Positions 20,185 through 29,002 of a stretch of 64,000 bases of DNA are shown piece by piece. Both the position numbers and the translations under genes were made by a program. The stretch's first letter is position 1. The number at the start of each line of letters is the position of its first letter. The notes below the pieces were generated by a model. It saw nothing but the letters and a program-made list of their open reading frames with translations, was not told the DNA's origin and made no database searches. Source of the DNA: Streptomyces sp. NBC_01707 (lineage in GTDB: Bacteria; Actinomycetota; Actinomycetes; Streptomycetales; Streptomycetaceae); assembly GCF_041438805.1 (NCBI RefSeq), contig NZ_CP109190.1:4898001-4962000 (forward strand), in the 5' to 3' direction.

Positions 20185-20916
20185 CTACGGCGCCTTCGGG
20201 TTCCCGCCGTGTCCCGGGTGCGCCGGGTCCCCGGCCGCGAGCCGGTCCGCCCACATCAGCGCGTGGGCGTTGTAGTCGTCGATCACCGCACGAACCGCGT
20301 CGTGCTCGCCCAGCGTGACGGCCGCGACCAGGGCGGGATGGCCGTTCCAGAGCCAGTCCCGTACGTCGACGTCGCTGCGCAGGTACGGCACGGCGAACAC
20401 CCAGCACTGGACGCGCAGCCGGTGCAGGAAGTCGGTGATGTACGGGTTGCCGACGAGCGCGCCGAGCTCACGCCAGAAACGCAGGTCGTAGCCGATCAGG
20501 ATGTCGAGGTCACCGCCGCGCGCCGCCCGCGCGGCCTCATCGGCTCTTCGCCGCACCGAGACCAGGCACTCGCGGTACTTCGCCGCCTGCGCGCGCGAAG
20601 GCGGTGGTCCGGAGAAGATGTCGCGGATGACTCCGTCCATGACCAGGGTGCGGGCCTCGACCATCGCCCGGTAGTCGGCCACGGTGAACTCGTGCACCCG
20701 GAATCCGCGGTGCTGATCGGATTCGAGCAGGCCCTGTGCCGAGAGGTCGAAGAGCGCCTCGCGCACGGGCGTCGCGGAGACCCCGTACTGCTCGGCGATC
20801 TGCTTGACGGTGAACTCCCGCCCCTGCTGCATACGCCCGGCGAGCACCTCGTCACGCAGCGCGTCCGCGATCTGCTGCCGCAGCGTACTGCGGGTCACAG
20901 TTCCGCCCGCGCCCAT
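20185..20916 (-). CDS. GntR-family (FadR-like) transcriptional regulator
   Basis: 243 aa. The N-terminal winged helix (about 10-75) includes QIADALRDEVLAGRMQQGRE, TVKQIAEQYGVSATPVREAL and the wing ESDQHRGFRVHEF. The C-terminal FCD-like helical ligand domain has metal-binding-type residues (DLRFWRELGALVGNPYITDF). It lies 112 bp downstream of a class III aminotransferase on the same strand and probably responds to an amino-acid-derived ligand of that pathway. Confidence 0.92.
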   Translation of the reverse strand: MGAGGTVTRSTLRQQIADALRDEVLAGRMQQGREFTVKQIAEQYGVSATPVREALFDLSAQGLLESDQHRGFRVHEFTVADYRAMVEARTLVMDGVIRDIFSGPPPSRAQAAKYRECLVSVRRRADEAARAARGGDLDILIGYDLRFWRELGALVGNPYITDFLHRLRVQCWVFAVPYLRSDVDVRDWLWNGHPALVAAVTLGEHDAVRAVIDDYNAHALMWADRLAAGDPAHPGHGGNPKAP

Positions 20917-21028
20917 GGCGACCCTCCCTCTTCGGCTGCGGCCACCTTAAGCCAGGGCCGGTGTGCCCGGTTCCGGGCAGGGGGAGGGGCGCCATGCGGG
21001 ACGCGCGCGGACGCGTCGGACGGATACG

Positions 21029-22411
21029 TCAGACGGTGTGCTCGTCCGCGACCGACAGGGCCACGTCCAGTGCCGCCAGTCCCTCCTTGGCCTCCGCCTC
21101 CGTGACGTTGCAGGCCGGAACGGCGTGGGTGCGGTTCATGTTGATGAAGGGCCACAGGCCGTTCTTCTTGCACGCGGCGCCGAAGGCCGCCATCGGAGCG
21201 TTGGCCTCGCCCGACGCGTTGTACGGAACCAGCGGCTCGCGGGTCTCCCTGTCACGGACCAGTTCCAGCGCCCAGAACGCGCCGAGGCCGCGTACCTCGC
21301 CGACCGACGGGTGGCGCTCGGCGAGCTCGCGCAGGCCGGGCCCGAGGACCGTCTCGCCGATGTGGGCCGCGTGCTCGACGACCTTCTCGTCCTCCATCAC
21401 ACCGATGGTGGCGACGGCGGCGGCACAGGCCAGCGGGTGACCGGAGTAGGTGAGTCCACCCGGGTAGGGGCGGGTCTCGAAGGTGGCGGCGATCTCGGCG
21501 GAGACGGCGACGCCGCCGAGCGGCACATAACCCGAGTTGACGCCCTTGGCGAAGGTCATCAGGTCGGGTGTGACGTCGAAGTGCTCGGCGGCGAACCACT
21601 TGCCGGTGCGCCCGAATCCGGCCATCACCTCGTCGAGGACGAAGACGATGCCGTACCGGTCGCAGATCTCGCGGACACCGGCGAGGTAGCCGGGCGGCGG
21701 CGTCATGATCCCGGCCGTGCCGGGGATCGTCTCCAGGATGATCGCGGCGATGGTGGCGGGGCCCTCGAAGGCGAGGGTGTCCTCGAGGTGCTGGAGGGCG
21801 CGGGCGCACTCCTCGGCCTCGGTCTCGGCGTGGAACGGCGAGCGGTACAGGAACGGGGCCCAGAACCGGACGACGCCCGCCGAACCGTTGTCGGACGGCC
21901 AGCGGCGCGGGTCGCCGGTCAGGTTGATGGCCGTCGAGGTGGCGCCGTGGTACGAGCGGTAGGCGGAGAGCACCTTCGTACGGCCGGTGTGCAGCCGGGC
22001 CATCCGGACGGCGTTCTCGACGGCCTCGGCACCGCCGTTGGTGAAGAAGATCTTGTCCAGGTCGCCGGGGGTCCGCTCGGCGATGAGGCGTGCGGCCTCG
22101 GAGCGGGCCTCGATCGCGAACGCGGGGGCGAAGGTGGCGAGCTTGCCCGCCTGCTCCTGGATCGCGGCGACGACGGTGGGGTGCTGGTAGCCGATGTTGG
22201 TGAAGACGAGGCCGCTGGTGAAGTCCAGGTAGCGGTTGCCGTCGTAGTCCCAGAAGTACGCCCCCTCGGCGCCGGCGACGGCGAGCGGGTCGATCAGGCC
22301 CTGGGCGGACCAGGAGTGGAACACGTGCGCACGATCGGCGGCCTTCACGGCCGCACCGGCCGCGGAGTCGACCTGCGGAGCGTGGGATCCATGGGAGGCA
22401 TGAGGGGTCAT
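21029..22411 (-). CDS. Class III PLP-dependent aminotransferase
   Basis: 460 aa. PLP binds at the Lys in DLMTFAKGVNSGYVPLGG. The cofactor Asp is in VFVLDEVMAGFGRTG and the phosphate-binding region is in FFTNGGAEAVENAVRMAR. The sequence is closest to omega-amino acid:pyruvate aminotransferases acting on amines such as beta-alanine, taurine or GABA; the actual substrate is not clear. Start at MTPHASHG, where family similarity begins. The GntR gene follows downstream and may regulate it. Confidence 0.9.
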   Translation of the reverse strand: MTPHASHGSHAPQVDSAAGAAVKAADRAHVFHSWSAQGLIDPLAVAGAEGAYFWDYDGNRYLDFTSGLVFTNIGYQHPTVVAAIQEQAGKLATFAPAFAIEARSEAARLIAERTPGDLDKIFFTNGGAEAVENAVRMARLHTGRTKVLSAYRSYHGATSTAINLTGDPRRWPSDNGSAGVVRFWAPFLYRSPFHAETEAEECARALQHLEDTLAFEGPATIAAIILETIPGTAGIMTPPPGYLAGVREICDRYGIVFVLDEVMAGFGRTGKWFAAEHFDVTPDLMTFAKGVNSGYVPLGGVAVSAEIAATFETRPYPGGLTYSGHPLACAAAVATIGVMEDEKVVEHAAHIGETVLGPGLRELAERHPSVGEVRGLGAFWALELVRDRETREPLVPYNASGEANAPMAAFGAACKKNGLWPFINMNRTHAVPACNVTEAEAKEGLAALDVALSVADEHTV

Positions 22412-22589
22412 GCGGCGAGCGTAGGTCGTGCGGTGAGCGGCTCGACATGGCCATCTTGTATGGCGTGGGGCGGTTTGGTGGGCAGGGTGTCGGGTCGGCG
22501 GCTCGCGGTGTCCCGGCCCGGTCCTCCGCCGGACGCTATTCTCGTGCCGCATCGGCGGTGTGTCGCCGGAGGGGGAAGGACTGCACACC

Positions 22590-24443
22590 ATGGACGAGCT
22601 CGGCTCCGGGGATCCGCAACGCATCGGCGCATACCGCCTGCTGGGGCGGCTGGGCGCGGGCGGCATGGGGCAGGTCTATCTGGCCCGCTCCGATCGCGGC
22701 CGTACGGTCGCGATCAAGCTCGTACGCAGGGAGCTCGCCGAACAACAGGAGTTCCGCGACCGCTTCCGTCAGGAGGTGCGGGCCGCCCGCCGGGTCGGGT
22801 CGGCCTGGACGGCCCCGGTGCTCGACGCCGACACCGAGGCCGCGGTGCCGTGGGTCGCGACCGGGTACGTCGCCGGGCCTTCCCTCCAGGCCACCGTCTC
22901 CGGTCGCGTGGGCGCCACGGCGCCCCCGGGCCCGGGGGCGTACGGTCCGCTGCCCGAGCGTTCGGTCCGCATCCTGGGTGCCGGGCTGGCCCACGCACTC
23001 CGGTCCATCCACTCCGCCGGCCTCATCCACCGGGACCTGAAGCCGTCCAACATCCTGCTGACGATCGACGGTCCCCGGGTCATCGACTTCGGTATAGCCC
23101 GGGCGCTCGACACCGTCACCGACGCGGGTCTCACCCGCACCGGCTCGCTGATCGGATCGCCTGGGTTCATGGCGCCGGAGCAGGTACGGGGTGAGCGGGT
23201 GACCGCGGCGTGCGATGTGTTCTGCCTCGGCTCGGTGCTGGCGTACGCGTCGACGGGGCGGCTTCCGTTCAGTGGAGCGGACAACGAGGTCCATGCCCTC
23301 CTCTTCCGGATCGCACAGGAGGAGCCGGACCTGACCGGGGTCCCGGTGGACCTGGTCGACCTGGTCCGGGACTGCCTCCGCAAGGACCCGGCCGACCGGC
23401 CGACCACGGACGCGATCCTGGAACGGCTGGTGGAGGGCGAGACGGCCGAACCGTGGCTGCCGGGCGCACTGATCGCCCAACTGGGGCGCCATGCGGTGGA
23501 GTTGCTGGACTCGGAGGACCCGGAGGAGTCGGCGGCCGCGGGACCGCAGGACGCGGTGCCACCCGCGGGCGATCCACAGCCTCCGCCGGCCCGGTCGCCC
23601 GGCGCGGTCCACGCGCTCCCCACGGTGATCGGCACCCAGCCCCCCGCGCCGGCCCCGGCCCCGCACGCGATCCCTGGGTTCGGACCGCCACCCGGGCCCA
23701 TGCCGCCCGGCCATCCCGCCCCCGGGTACGGCTACCCGCAGCTGCCCGCCCAACCGCATCCCGGTCAGGGCTACGGCTATCCGCAGCAGCACCCGGGCTT
23801 CGGCCCCACGCCCCCGTACGGCCCGCTCCACCCCACCGGCGCCCAGCCCGCGCCGACGCGACGCAGCACGGGGTCGACCATCGCGCTCGTCGCGGTCGCG
23901 GTGCTCGTCGCGATCGGCGCCGGCGGCTCGGTGTACGCGCTCATGAGCGACGACGGCAAGAAGCCCGCCGCGTCGCCCACCGCATCCCCCTCCGCCTCGT
24001 CCGACCCGTCGGACTCCCCCACCCCCGACGGCTCCCCGTCCTCCACCGGCCCGTCCCCCGGCGACGAGTCGAAGGACGGCGACGGCCCCATCCCCGAGGC
24101 CTACCTCGGCACCTGGTCCGGCACCATCGACAACGCCGCGGGCCACTCCACCCGCGAACTCGTCATCCAGCAGGGCAAGGTGGGCCAGGCCGTCCTCACC
24201 CTCACCGCGGAGGGTCCCGTCGACAGCGGTGGCACCTACCGCTGCGTCTTCCAGGCGGACCTGACCTCCGAGCCCTCCCCCGACGGACCGATCCACATCG
24301 GTCCTTCCACGGTGACGCTCGGCGAACCCATGTCGTCCTGCACCCCGGGCAAGGCCACCACACTCACCCTGCTCCCCGACGGCACCCTGCGCCGCGAGAA
24401 CACGGAGACCGGCGAGCAGCTCACGTACACGAAGCGCGACTGA
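22590..24443 (+). CDS. Membrane Ser/Thr protein kinase with extracellular sensor domain
   Basis: 617 aa. The kinase domain (about 12-290) has the P-loop LGAGGMGQVYLA, the Lys in AIKLV, HRDLKPSNILL (catalytic loop), DFGIA and APEQ, so it looks active. A Pro/Gly/Tyr-rich juxtamembrane linker (about 320-425) precedes one TM helix (TIALVAVAVLVAIGAGGSVY). Outside are a Ser/Pro linker and a beta-sandwich-like domain of about 115 residues beginning YLGTWSGTIDN. There are no PASTA repeats. GAAGGA about 9 nt upstream supports ATG 22590; a GTG at 22560 is possible. Confidence 0.92.
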   Translation: MDELGSGDPQRIGAYRLLGRLGAGGMGQVYLARSDRGRTVAIKLVRRELAEQQEFRDRFRQEVRAARRVGSAWTAPVLDADTEAAVPWVATGYVAGPSLQATVSGRVGATAPPGPGAYGPLPERSVRILGAGLAHALRSIHSAGLIHRDLKPSNILLTIDGPRVIDFGIARALDTVTDAGLTRTGSLIGSPGFMAPEQVRGERVTAACDVFCLGSVLAYASTGRLPFSGADNEVHALLFRIAQEEPDLTGVPVDLVDLVRDCLRKDPADRPTTDAILERLVEGETAEPWLPGALIAQLGRHAVELLDSEDPEESAAAGPQDAVPPAGDPQPPPARSPGAVHALPTVIGTQPPAPAPAPHAIPGFGPPPGPMPPGHPAPGYGYPQLPAQPHPGQGYGYPQQHPGFGPTPPYGPLHPTGAQPAPTRRSTGSTIALVAVAVLVAIGAGGSVYALMSDDGKKPAASPTASPSASSDPSDSPTPDGSPSSTGPSPGDESKDGDGPIPEAYLGTWSGTIDNAAGHSTRELVIQQGKVGQAVLTLTAEGPVDSGGTYRCVFQADLTSEPSPDGPIHIGPSTVTLGEPMSSCTPGKATTLTLLPDGTLRRENTETGEQLTYTKRD

Positions 24444-24530
24444 CCCCCGTCGGACCGGGCCGAACTCCACCGCCTACGGCGCCTGGAGGTACTTCCGCCT
24501 CACGAAGTGCCCGGGCGACAGGGCCGGCTG

Positions 24531-24551
24531 CGGGGCGGGTGCCCGGCCCCG
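24531..24551. terminator. Possible short terminator hairpin
   Basis: CGGGGC and GCCCCG flank a GC-rich 9-nt loop between the convergent kinase and PucR genes. The stem is short, so support is weak. Confidence 0.35.
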
Positions 24552-24600
24552 CGGTGCTGTCCGTAGGCGTGGCGCACCGGGGCCGACTGCGCGGCGGTCC

Positions 24601-26088
24601 TCACCCGGTCTCGGTGCCGTCCGCGACGTCCAGCGCGTGGAACGCCAGCCACAAGTCGTAGCGTGCGCTGGGGGTTTGGAGCAGCGAGCGTTGGAGCACG
24701 GCTTCGAGCCGTGTGAGGCGTTTGCGGATGCCCGGCACGGAGATACCCAAAGCGGCTGCGGTCGGCCCGAGTTGGGTCTCGCACTTCAGCCAGGTGCGCA
24801 GAGTGGTCTCGGCCGCCGCACCGGTCCCGGCGAGTGGGCGCAGCTGCTCGGCCGCCCACTGCCCGACGGCGGGACACCGCAGGATCTCGTCCAGCGCGCC
24901 GGCCGGCGCCGGCTCCGTGGGCCGGGCGGCGCGCGCGGGTACGGCCCGGATGCGCAGGGCCAGGTCGAGCGCCGCCTGATCGGCGACCCGGTGGAGGTCC
25001 AGGCCGAGCAGCTCGCCGATCAACCGCAGCCGTGCGGCCAGGGTGTTGCGGTGGATCTTCAGGTGCTGCGTCGCGTGCGACGAGAACGCCAGCCAGGAGG
25101 AAAGGGTTGCCGCGAGCTCCTGGCTGCCCGGGTCCTGGCTGCGTCGTGGCAGATGGGTGAGCAGCGGGGCCAGCAGGGTGTCCGCCCATTGCGCGCCCGC
25201 CTCGCCGACGACCAGGGCCGGTTCCGGTGCCGAGCCGAACCGGGCGTGCCGCGCGGGCATTCCGCGCGCCACGGCCAGGGCGTGGAACGCCTGCCGGTAT
25301 CCGGTCGCCGTGTCGCTCAGCGGCACGTCCTCGCTCGCGCCCACGACACAGTCGTCCACCACGGCGGCGACGTCGAGGCCGAGTCGCGGATCGGCGCCGT
25401 CCGGCCCGGCGGGCACGATGAGGATCAGGTGGCGTGCGTACACCGGGCACCGCACGATCCAGGACCGTCCGCCGGAGATGTCCGCGCACACCCGCGCCAC
25501 CTCGTCCCGTCGGCCGCCCGAGCACTGCACCACGCAGACCTGGACGGGGTCCGGCAGCGTGGGTTTCAGCGCGCCCGCCACCTGATGGGCGATGGAGAGC
25601 TGGCCGGTCATCAGCAGATGCAGCACCGCTTCCCGGCCGCGGGACTCGGCGAGGTCGACGCGGCGGCGCTTGCGTTCGACCGTCTCTGCTGCCCAGCACA
25701 CGGTCAGGGGCATCGCCACGTCGGCGAGAAGCGTGGCCAGTCCGTCCGGCAGCGGCCGGCGGGCGACGACGGCGAGGATCGGTGCGGGGGCGTCGGGAGT
25801 GCCGTCGAGAGGAAGCAGCAGGGCCGTGTCCGGGCCCTTGTCGAGAGCGAAGGAGCGGCCGCGGAGGGCTGTCAGCTCCTTCACCCCCTCGGTGGCCAGC
25901 GCGAGGGCCGAGGCGCTCGAGAAGTCCGGGGTGCGGGCCACACCGCGCAGTACGGTGCCGTCACTGTCGAGCAGACCGGCCCAGCCGCCGGCCCGCCCCG
26001 ACACCCAGCGCAGCAGCTCCGGTGAGCCGCCGGCGCGGGCCAGGCGGTGCATCCGCAGCACGTCGTCGGCACGTTCCCCTGCTCGCAC
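24601..26088 (-). CDS. PucR-family transcriptional regulator
   Basis: 495 aa. The central GGDEF-like CdaR region and the C-terminal HTH (TLRTWLKCETQLGPTAAALG, then ISVPGIRKRLTRLEAVLQRS) follow the PucR/CdaR plan. A second HTH-like segment, HATQHLKIHRNTLAARLRLI, lies near residue 350, so the protein appears to carry two PucR-type HTH units. The N-terminal ~150 residues may bind a ligand. Members regulate purine or amino-acid metabolism or secondary metabolism. The target is unknown; the divergent neighbour is a second beta clamp. Confidence 0.85.
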   Translation of the reverse strand: MRAGERADDVLRMHRLARAGGSPELLRWVSGRAGGWAGLLDSDGTVLRGVARTPDFSSASALALATEGVKELTALRGRSFALDKGPDTALLLPLDGTPDAPAPILAVVARRPLPDGLATLLADVAMPLTVCWAAETVERKRRRVDLAESRGREAVLHLLMTGQLSIAHQVAGALKPTLPDPVQVCVVQCSGGRRDEVARVCADISGGRSWIVRCPVYARHLILIVPAGPDGADPRLGLDVAAVVDDCVVGASEDVPLSDTATGYRQAFHALAVARGMPARHARFGSAPEPALVVGEAGAQWADTLLAPLLTHLPRRSQDPGSQELAATLSSWLAFSSHATQHLKIHRNTLAARLRLIGELLGLDLHRVADQAALDLALRIRAVPARAARPTEPAPAGALDEILRCPAVGQWAAEQLRPLAGTGAAAETTLRTWLKCETQLGPTAAALGISVPGIRKRLTRLEAVLQRSLLQTPSARYDLWLAFHALDVADGTETG

Positions 26089-26419
26089 CGGTCCCTCGCT
26101 CCTTCCTCGTCCCGCACCCCGCCGAAAAGCGGAGTGCAGCGTACCGGTTTGACTGTGCGAACTGATACCCCTGTAACGCCCACACAGTGCGAATTGAATC
26201 TCCCTGCCCGTCTACCCGCAGTCCTAGAGTCCGAACGTGTTCCGGGGGCCGTCGGGGGAACACGCGGCCGCCTCGGACCCGGGGGACGACGGGGAGGCGC
26301 GGCGGCAGCGACCCACGGGGGTGGTCGCTGTCGTCGGCCGCACCGGTCCTGGGCCGATTGTCAGTGGCACCGCCTAACGTCGGGTCGACACCTGGACCGA
26401 CGGAGAAGGGCGCCCCGCC
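26089..26419. promoter_or_regulatory. Divergent region upstream of the second beta clamp, with two inverted repeats
   Basis: CGTGTTCC...GGAACACG (26236-26243 and 26257-26264) is a perfect 8-bp inverted repeat. CAGCGACC...GGTCGCTG (26306-26313 and 26323-26330) is a second, with a 9-nt loop. Both lie 90-185 bp before the clamp gene. They could be operators or a structured mRNA leader. Confidence 0.5.
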
Positions 26420-27556
26420 ATGGAATTCCGTATCGATCGCAGTGCACTGACCGATGCCGTGGCCTGGGCGGCCCGCGTGCTGCCCACTCGCTCGCCCGTG
26501 CCGGTGCTCGGCGGGCTGCTGCTGGAGGCGGACAGCGGCCGGCTGCGGATCTCCGGCCTCGACTACGAGGCGTCCGCCTGCATCGAGGTCGAGGCGGAGA
26601 CCGTGCGGGCCGGGCGGGTGCTGGTCATGGGGAGACGGCTGCTCGACGTGTGCCGCGTGCTGCCGGAAAGTCCGGTGGTGTGCGCGGTGGAGGGTTCACG
26701 GTTCTCGGTGACCGGCGGCGGCGCCCGGTTCGGGCTGTCGGTGCTGCCGCTGGACGACTATCCGGCGCTGCCGCCGCTGCCCGGGGTGCTCGGGGCGGTG
26801 GACTCGGAGGAGTTCGCCGCGGCCGTCGCCCATGTGGCGGTGGCCGCGGGTCGCGACGACACACTGCCGACCCTCACCGGGATCAGGGTCGGACTCGACG
26901 GCGACACGATGACGCTGGCCGCCACCGATCGGTACCGCTTCGCGGTGCGCACGCTCGCATGGAAGCCGGCGACGGCGGATGTCTCGGCCGATGTGGTGGT
27001 GTCGGCCCGGCGCCTGACGGAGATCGCCCGCTCATTCGGCCGCTCCGGCATGATCGACGTCGCCCTGGACGCCGGATCGGCCGGCTTCGAACTCGCCGGA
27101 ATGCGCACCACGGTCCGGCTCCTGGACGGCCGGCTCCCCCGGCACGACAAGCTGTTCGCGATGGCGGACCCGACGACCGCGGTGACGGACCGGGCGCCCC
27201 TGGTCGAGGCGGTCAAGCGCGTCGCGGTGGTGGCGGACGGCGACAGCCCGCTCCAACTGGCCTTCTCCGGCGACTCGGTGCTGCTTCAGGCCGGGTACGA
27301 GGACGATGTCGCGTCCCAGCGGCTGCCTGCCGTCCTGGAGGGTGCCGACGAGCTGACGGTCGCGTTCAACCCCTCGTACCTCATGGACGCCCTGGCCTCG
27401 TTCGACGCACCGGTCGTCCAGTTCGCCCTGATGGGCCCCGGCCAACGCGCCATGATCACCGGCCGGACGGACGAGGAGAGCACGGCGTCCGACCAGGGCG
27501 CCGCACCTCGTCCGACGCACCGACACCTGTTGATGTCGGTGAAGCCGCTGGTCTGA
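26420..27556 (+). CDS. DNA polymerase III beta-subunit (sliding clamp) paralogue
   Basis: 378 aa, full clamp length, with three clamp domains. Characteristic stretches are DAVAWAARVLPTRSPVPVLG, AAGRDDTLPTLTGIRV, ATDRYRFAVR and FNPSYLMDAL. The ending HLLMSVKPLV matches the usual MPVRL-type C-terminus. It is not in the dnaA-dnaN-recF context of the replicative clamp and differs from it throughout, so it looks like the second DnaN-like protein known from streptomycetes. Roles in repair or in a specialised developmental stage are inference. Confidence 0.88.
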   Translation: MEFRIDRSALTDAVAWAARVLPTRSPVPVLGGLLLEADSGRLRISGLDYEASACIEVEAETVRAGRVLVMGRRLLDVCRVLPESPVVCAVEGSRFSVTGGGARFGLSVLPLDDYPALPPLPGVLGAVDSEEFAAAVAHVAVAAGRDDTLPTLTGIRVGLDGDTMTLAATDRYRFAVRTLAWKPATADVSADVVVSARRLTEIARSFGRSGMIDVALDAGSAGFELAGMRTTVRLLDGRLPRHDKLFAMADPTTAVTDRAPLVEAVKRVAVVADGDSPLQLAFSGDSVLLQAGYEDDVASQRLPAVLEGADELTVAFNPSYLMDALASFDAPVVQFALMGPGQRAMITGRTDEESTASDQGAAPRPTHRHLLMSVKPLV

Positions 27557-27624
27557 GGCCGGCGAGGCAGCGCCCGGACTCGTGGAACCGGAACCTCCGG
27601 CGAACCCTCCCCGAAAACCGGAGC

Positions 27625-27659
27625 GGGGGCGTGTCCGGGCCGTGGCCGGACACGCCCCC
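27625..27659. terminator. Bidirectional terminator
   Basis: GGGGGCGTGTCCGG pairs perfectly (14 bp) with CCGGACACGCCCCC around a 7-nt loop, between the convergent clamp and chitinase genes. Confidence 0.85.
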
Positions 27660-27712
27660 GTCGGGCGGAGGGATCCACAGGCTGTGGATCGACAGGTCGA
27701 TTCAGCGGCGGA

Positions 27713-28594
27713 TCAGCAGCTCAGGTTCGAGCCGGGGGTGGTGCCGAGGATCTGTACGAAGGCCTGGTACCGGTCGATGCGGCTCTGGACCTGGGCGGGA
27801 TTGCCGCCGTTGCACTCCAGCGAGCCGTTGATGGAGCGGATCGTCTCGCCGAAGCCGGCGCCGTTGACCATCGCGTTGTGGGCGGTCATGGTGCCCGGAC
27901 CGTTCTGGGTGTTCCAGTACCAAAGACCCGTCTTCCAGGCCACGGACGCGTTCTGCTCGACCAGGTAAGGGTTGCCGAGCAGGTCGATGCCGAGCGCGTC
28001 GCCCGCTGCCTTGTAGTTGAAGTTCCAGCTGAGCTGGATCGGGCCGCGGCCGTAGTACGCGGACTGTCCGGCCGGGCAGCCGTACGGCTGGCCGGTGTCG
28101 CAGTAGTGCGGGTAGTTGGCCGTGTTCTGCTCGACCACGTACACCAGTCCGCCCGTCTCATGGCTCACGTTGGCGAGGAACGCCGCCGCCTCCTGACGCT
28201 TGACCGTGTCGCTTCCGGTGTTGGCGAAGCCCGGGTAGGCGCTCAGGGCCGCGGTCAGTCCGCTGTACGTGTAGAACGGGTTCCGGCTCGGGAACATCTG
28301 GTTGAACTGCGCCTCGCTGACGACGAATCCCGACGGGGTGCCCGGATCCGTTCCGCCACCGCAGCTGCCCTGGTCCGCCCAGACGTCGGAACTGCCCGGC
28401 CGCTCGTTCTGGGTCCACCACTTCGCGGTCCAGTTGTGCCCGTTGTACGAGGCCGCTCCGCCGCCCGTGTAGACGGACGAGGCGTTCCAGGGCGCCGCGC
28501 ACGCGGCCGCCGACGCGGTGGAGGCGGGGAGGACGACGAGCATCGCGACGACCGCGCCCAGCGTGGCCAGCATGCCCATGACACGTCGCATCAT
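27713..28594 (-). CDS. Secreted family 19 chitinase with N-terminal chitin-binding module
   Basis: 293 aa. A signal peptide (to about residue 30, ending ASTASAA) is followed by a CBM5/12-type module of about 45 residues (aromatic core HNWTAKWWTQNERPG, ending WADQGSC). A Gly/Thr/Pro linker then leads to the GH19 catalytic domain. The catalytic acid lies in NVSHETGGL, and the family signature YYGRGPIQLSWNFNY is intact. It cleaves chitin outside the cell by inversion. GAAGGAG is 7 nt before the first of two adjacent ATGs. The upstream promoter carries typical chitinase regulatory repeats. Confidence 0.95.
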   Translation of the reverse strand: MMRRVMGMLATLGAVVAMLVVLPASTASAAACAAPWNASSVYTGGGAASYNGHNWTAKWWTQNERPGSSDVWADQGSCGGGTDPGTPSGFVVSEAQFNQMFPSRNPFYTYSGLTAALSAYPGFANTGSDTVKRQEAAAFLANVSHETGGLVYVVEQNTANYPHYCDTGQPYGCPAGQSAYYGRGPIQLSWNFNYKAAGDALGIDLLGNPYLVEQNASVAWKTGLWYWNTQNGPGTMTAHNAMVNGAGFGETIRSINGSLECNGGNPAQVQSRIDRYQAFVQILGTTPGSNLSC

Positions 28595-29002
28595 GTGATC
28601 ACTCCTTCGGCGCGGTGCACCGAACTCGTCGGTGCACCGCCATGGGGGGTGACCGTCACTCAAGCGTCGCTGGTCTGTACCTGTCAAGGTCTAGACCAGC
28701 GCGTGAAATCTTTCCTAAGACGCGCCACAGAGCGCGTCCGCAGCGAATGCGCCGCGCCGGGACGGCCCTCAACAGGAGTAATTCCGGAAGGAGTTCATCC
28801 GGATCAAGGGGCGGACAGGCGGTCGGACCCGAACGAAAAACCTCCGGTTCCGTCCAGCATGCGGAACGACGGACCGGCCGGCCCGCCGGACCCGGCCGCT
28901 GCGCGAACGGCAGGCGAACGTCAGCCGAAAGGATCCGGCCGACCGCCCCGACTCCCGTACCGCGCACATACGGTGACCGGACCGGGGACCGGTGGTGCCC
29001 GC
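28595..29002. other. Divergent intergenic region between chitinase and PstS-like gene
   Basis: Besides the chitinase promoter at 28671-28698, no other gene or strong signal is seen. The frame of the downstream gene stays open upstream, but its translation there has no family features. Confidence 0.4.
28671..28698 (-). promoter_or_regulatory. Chitinase promoter with paired regulatory repeats (DasR/chitinase box-like)
   Basis: Two 12-bp imperfect palindromes, TGGTCTGTACCT (28671-28682) and AGGTCTAGACCA (28687-28698), flank a minus-strand -35 hexamer TTGACA (28683-28688). On the minus strand they read AGGTACAGACCA and TGGTCTAGACCT. They match the paired 12-bp repeats known at Streptomyces chitinase promoters and resemble the DasR responsive element (ACTGGTCTAGACCACT). 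Induction by chitin oligomers or N-acetylglucosamine with glucose repression is expected. Confidence 0.8.
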
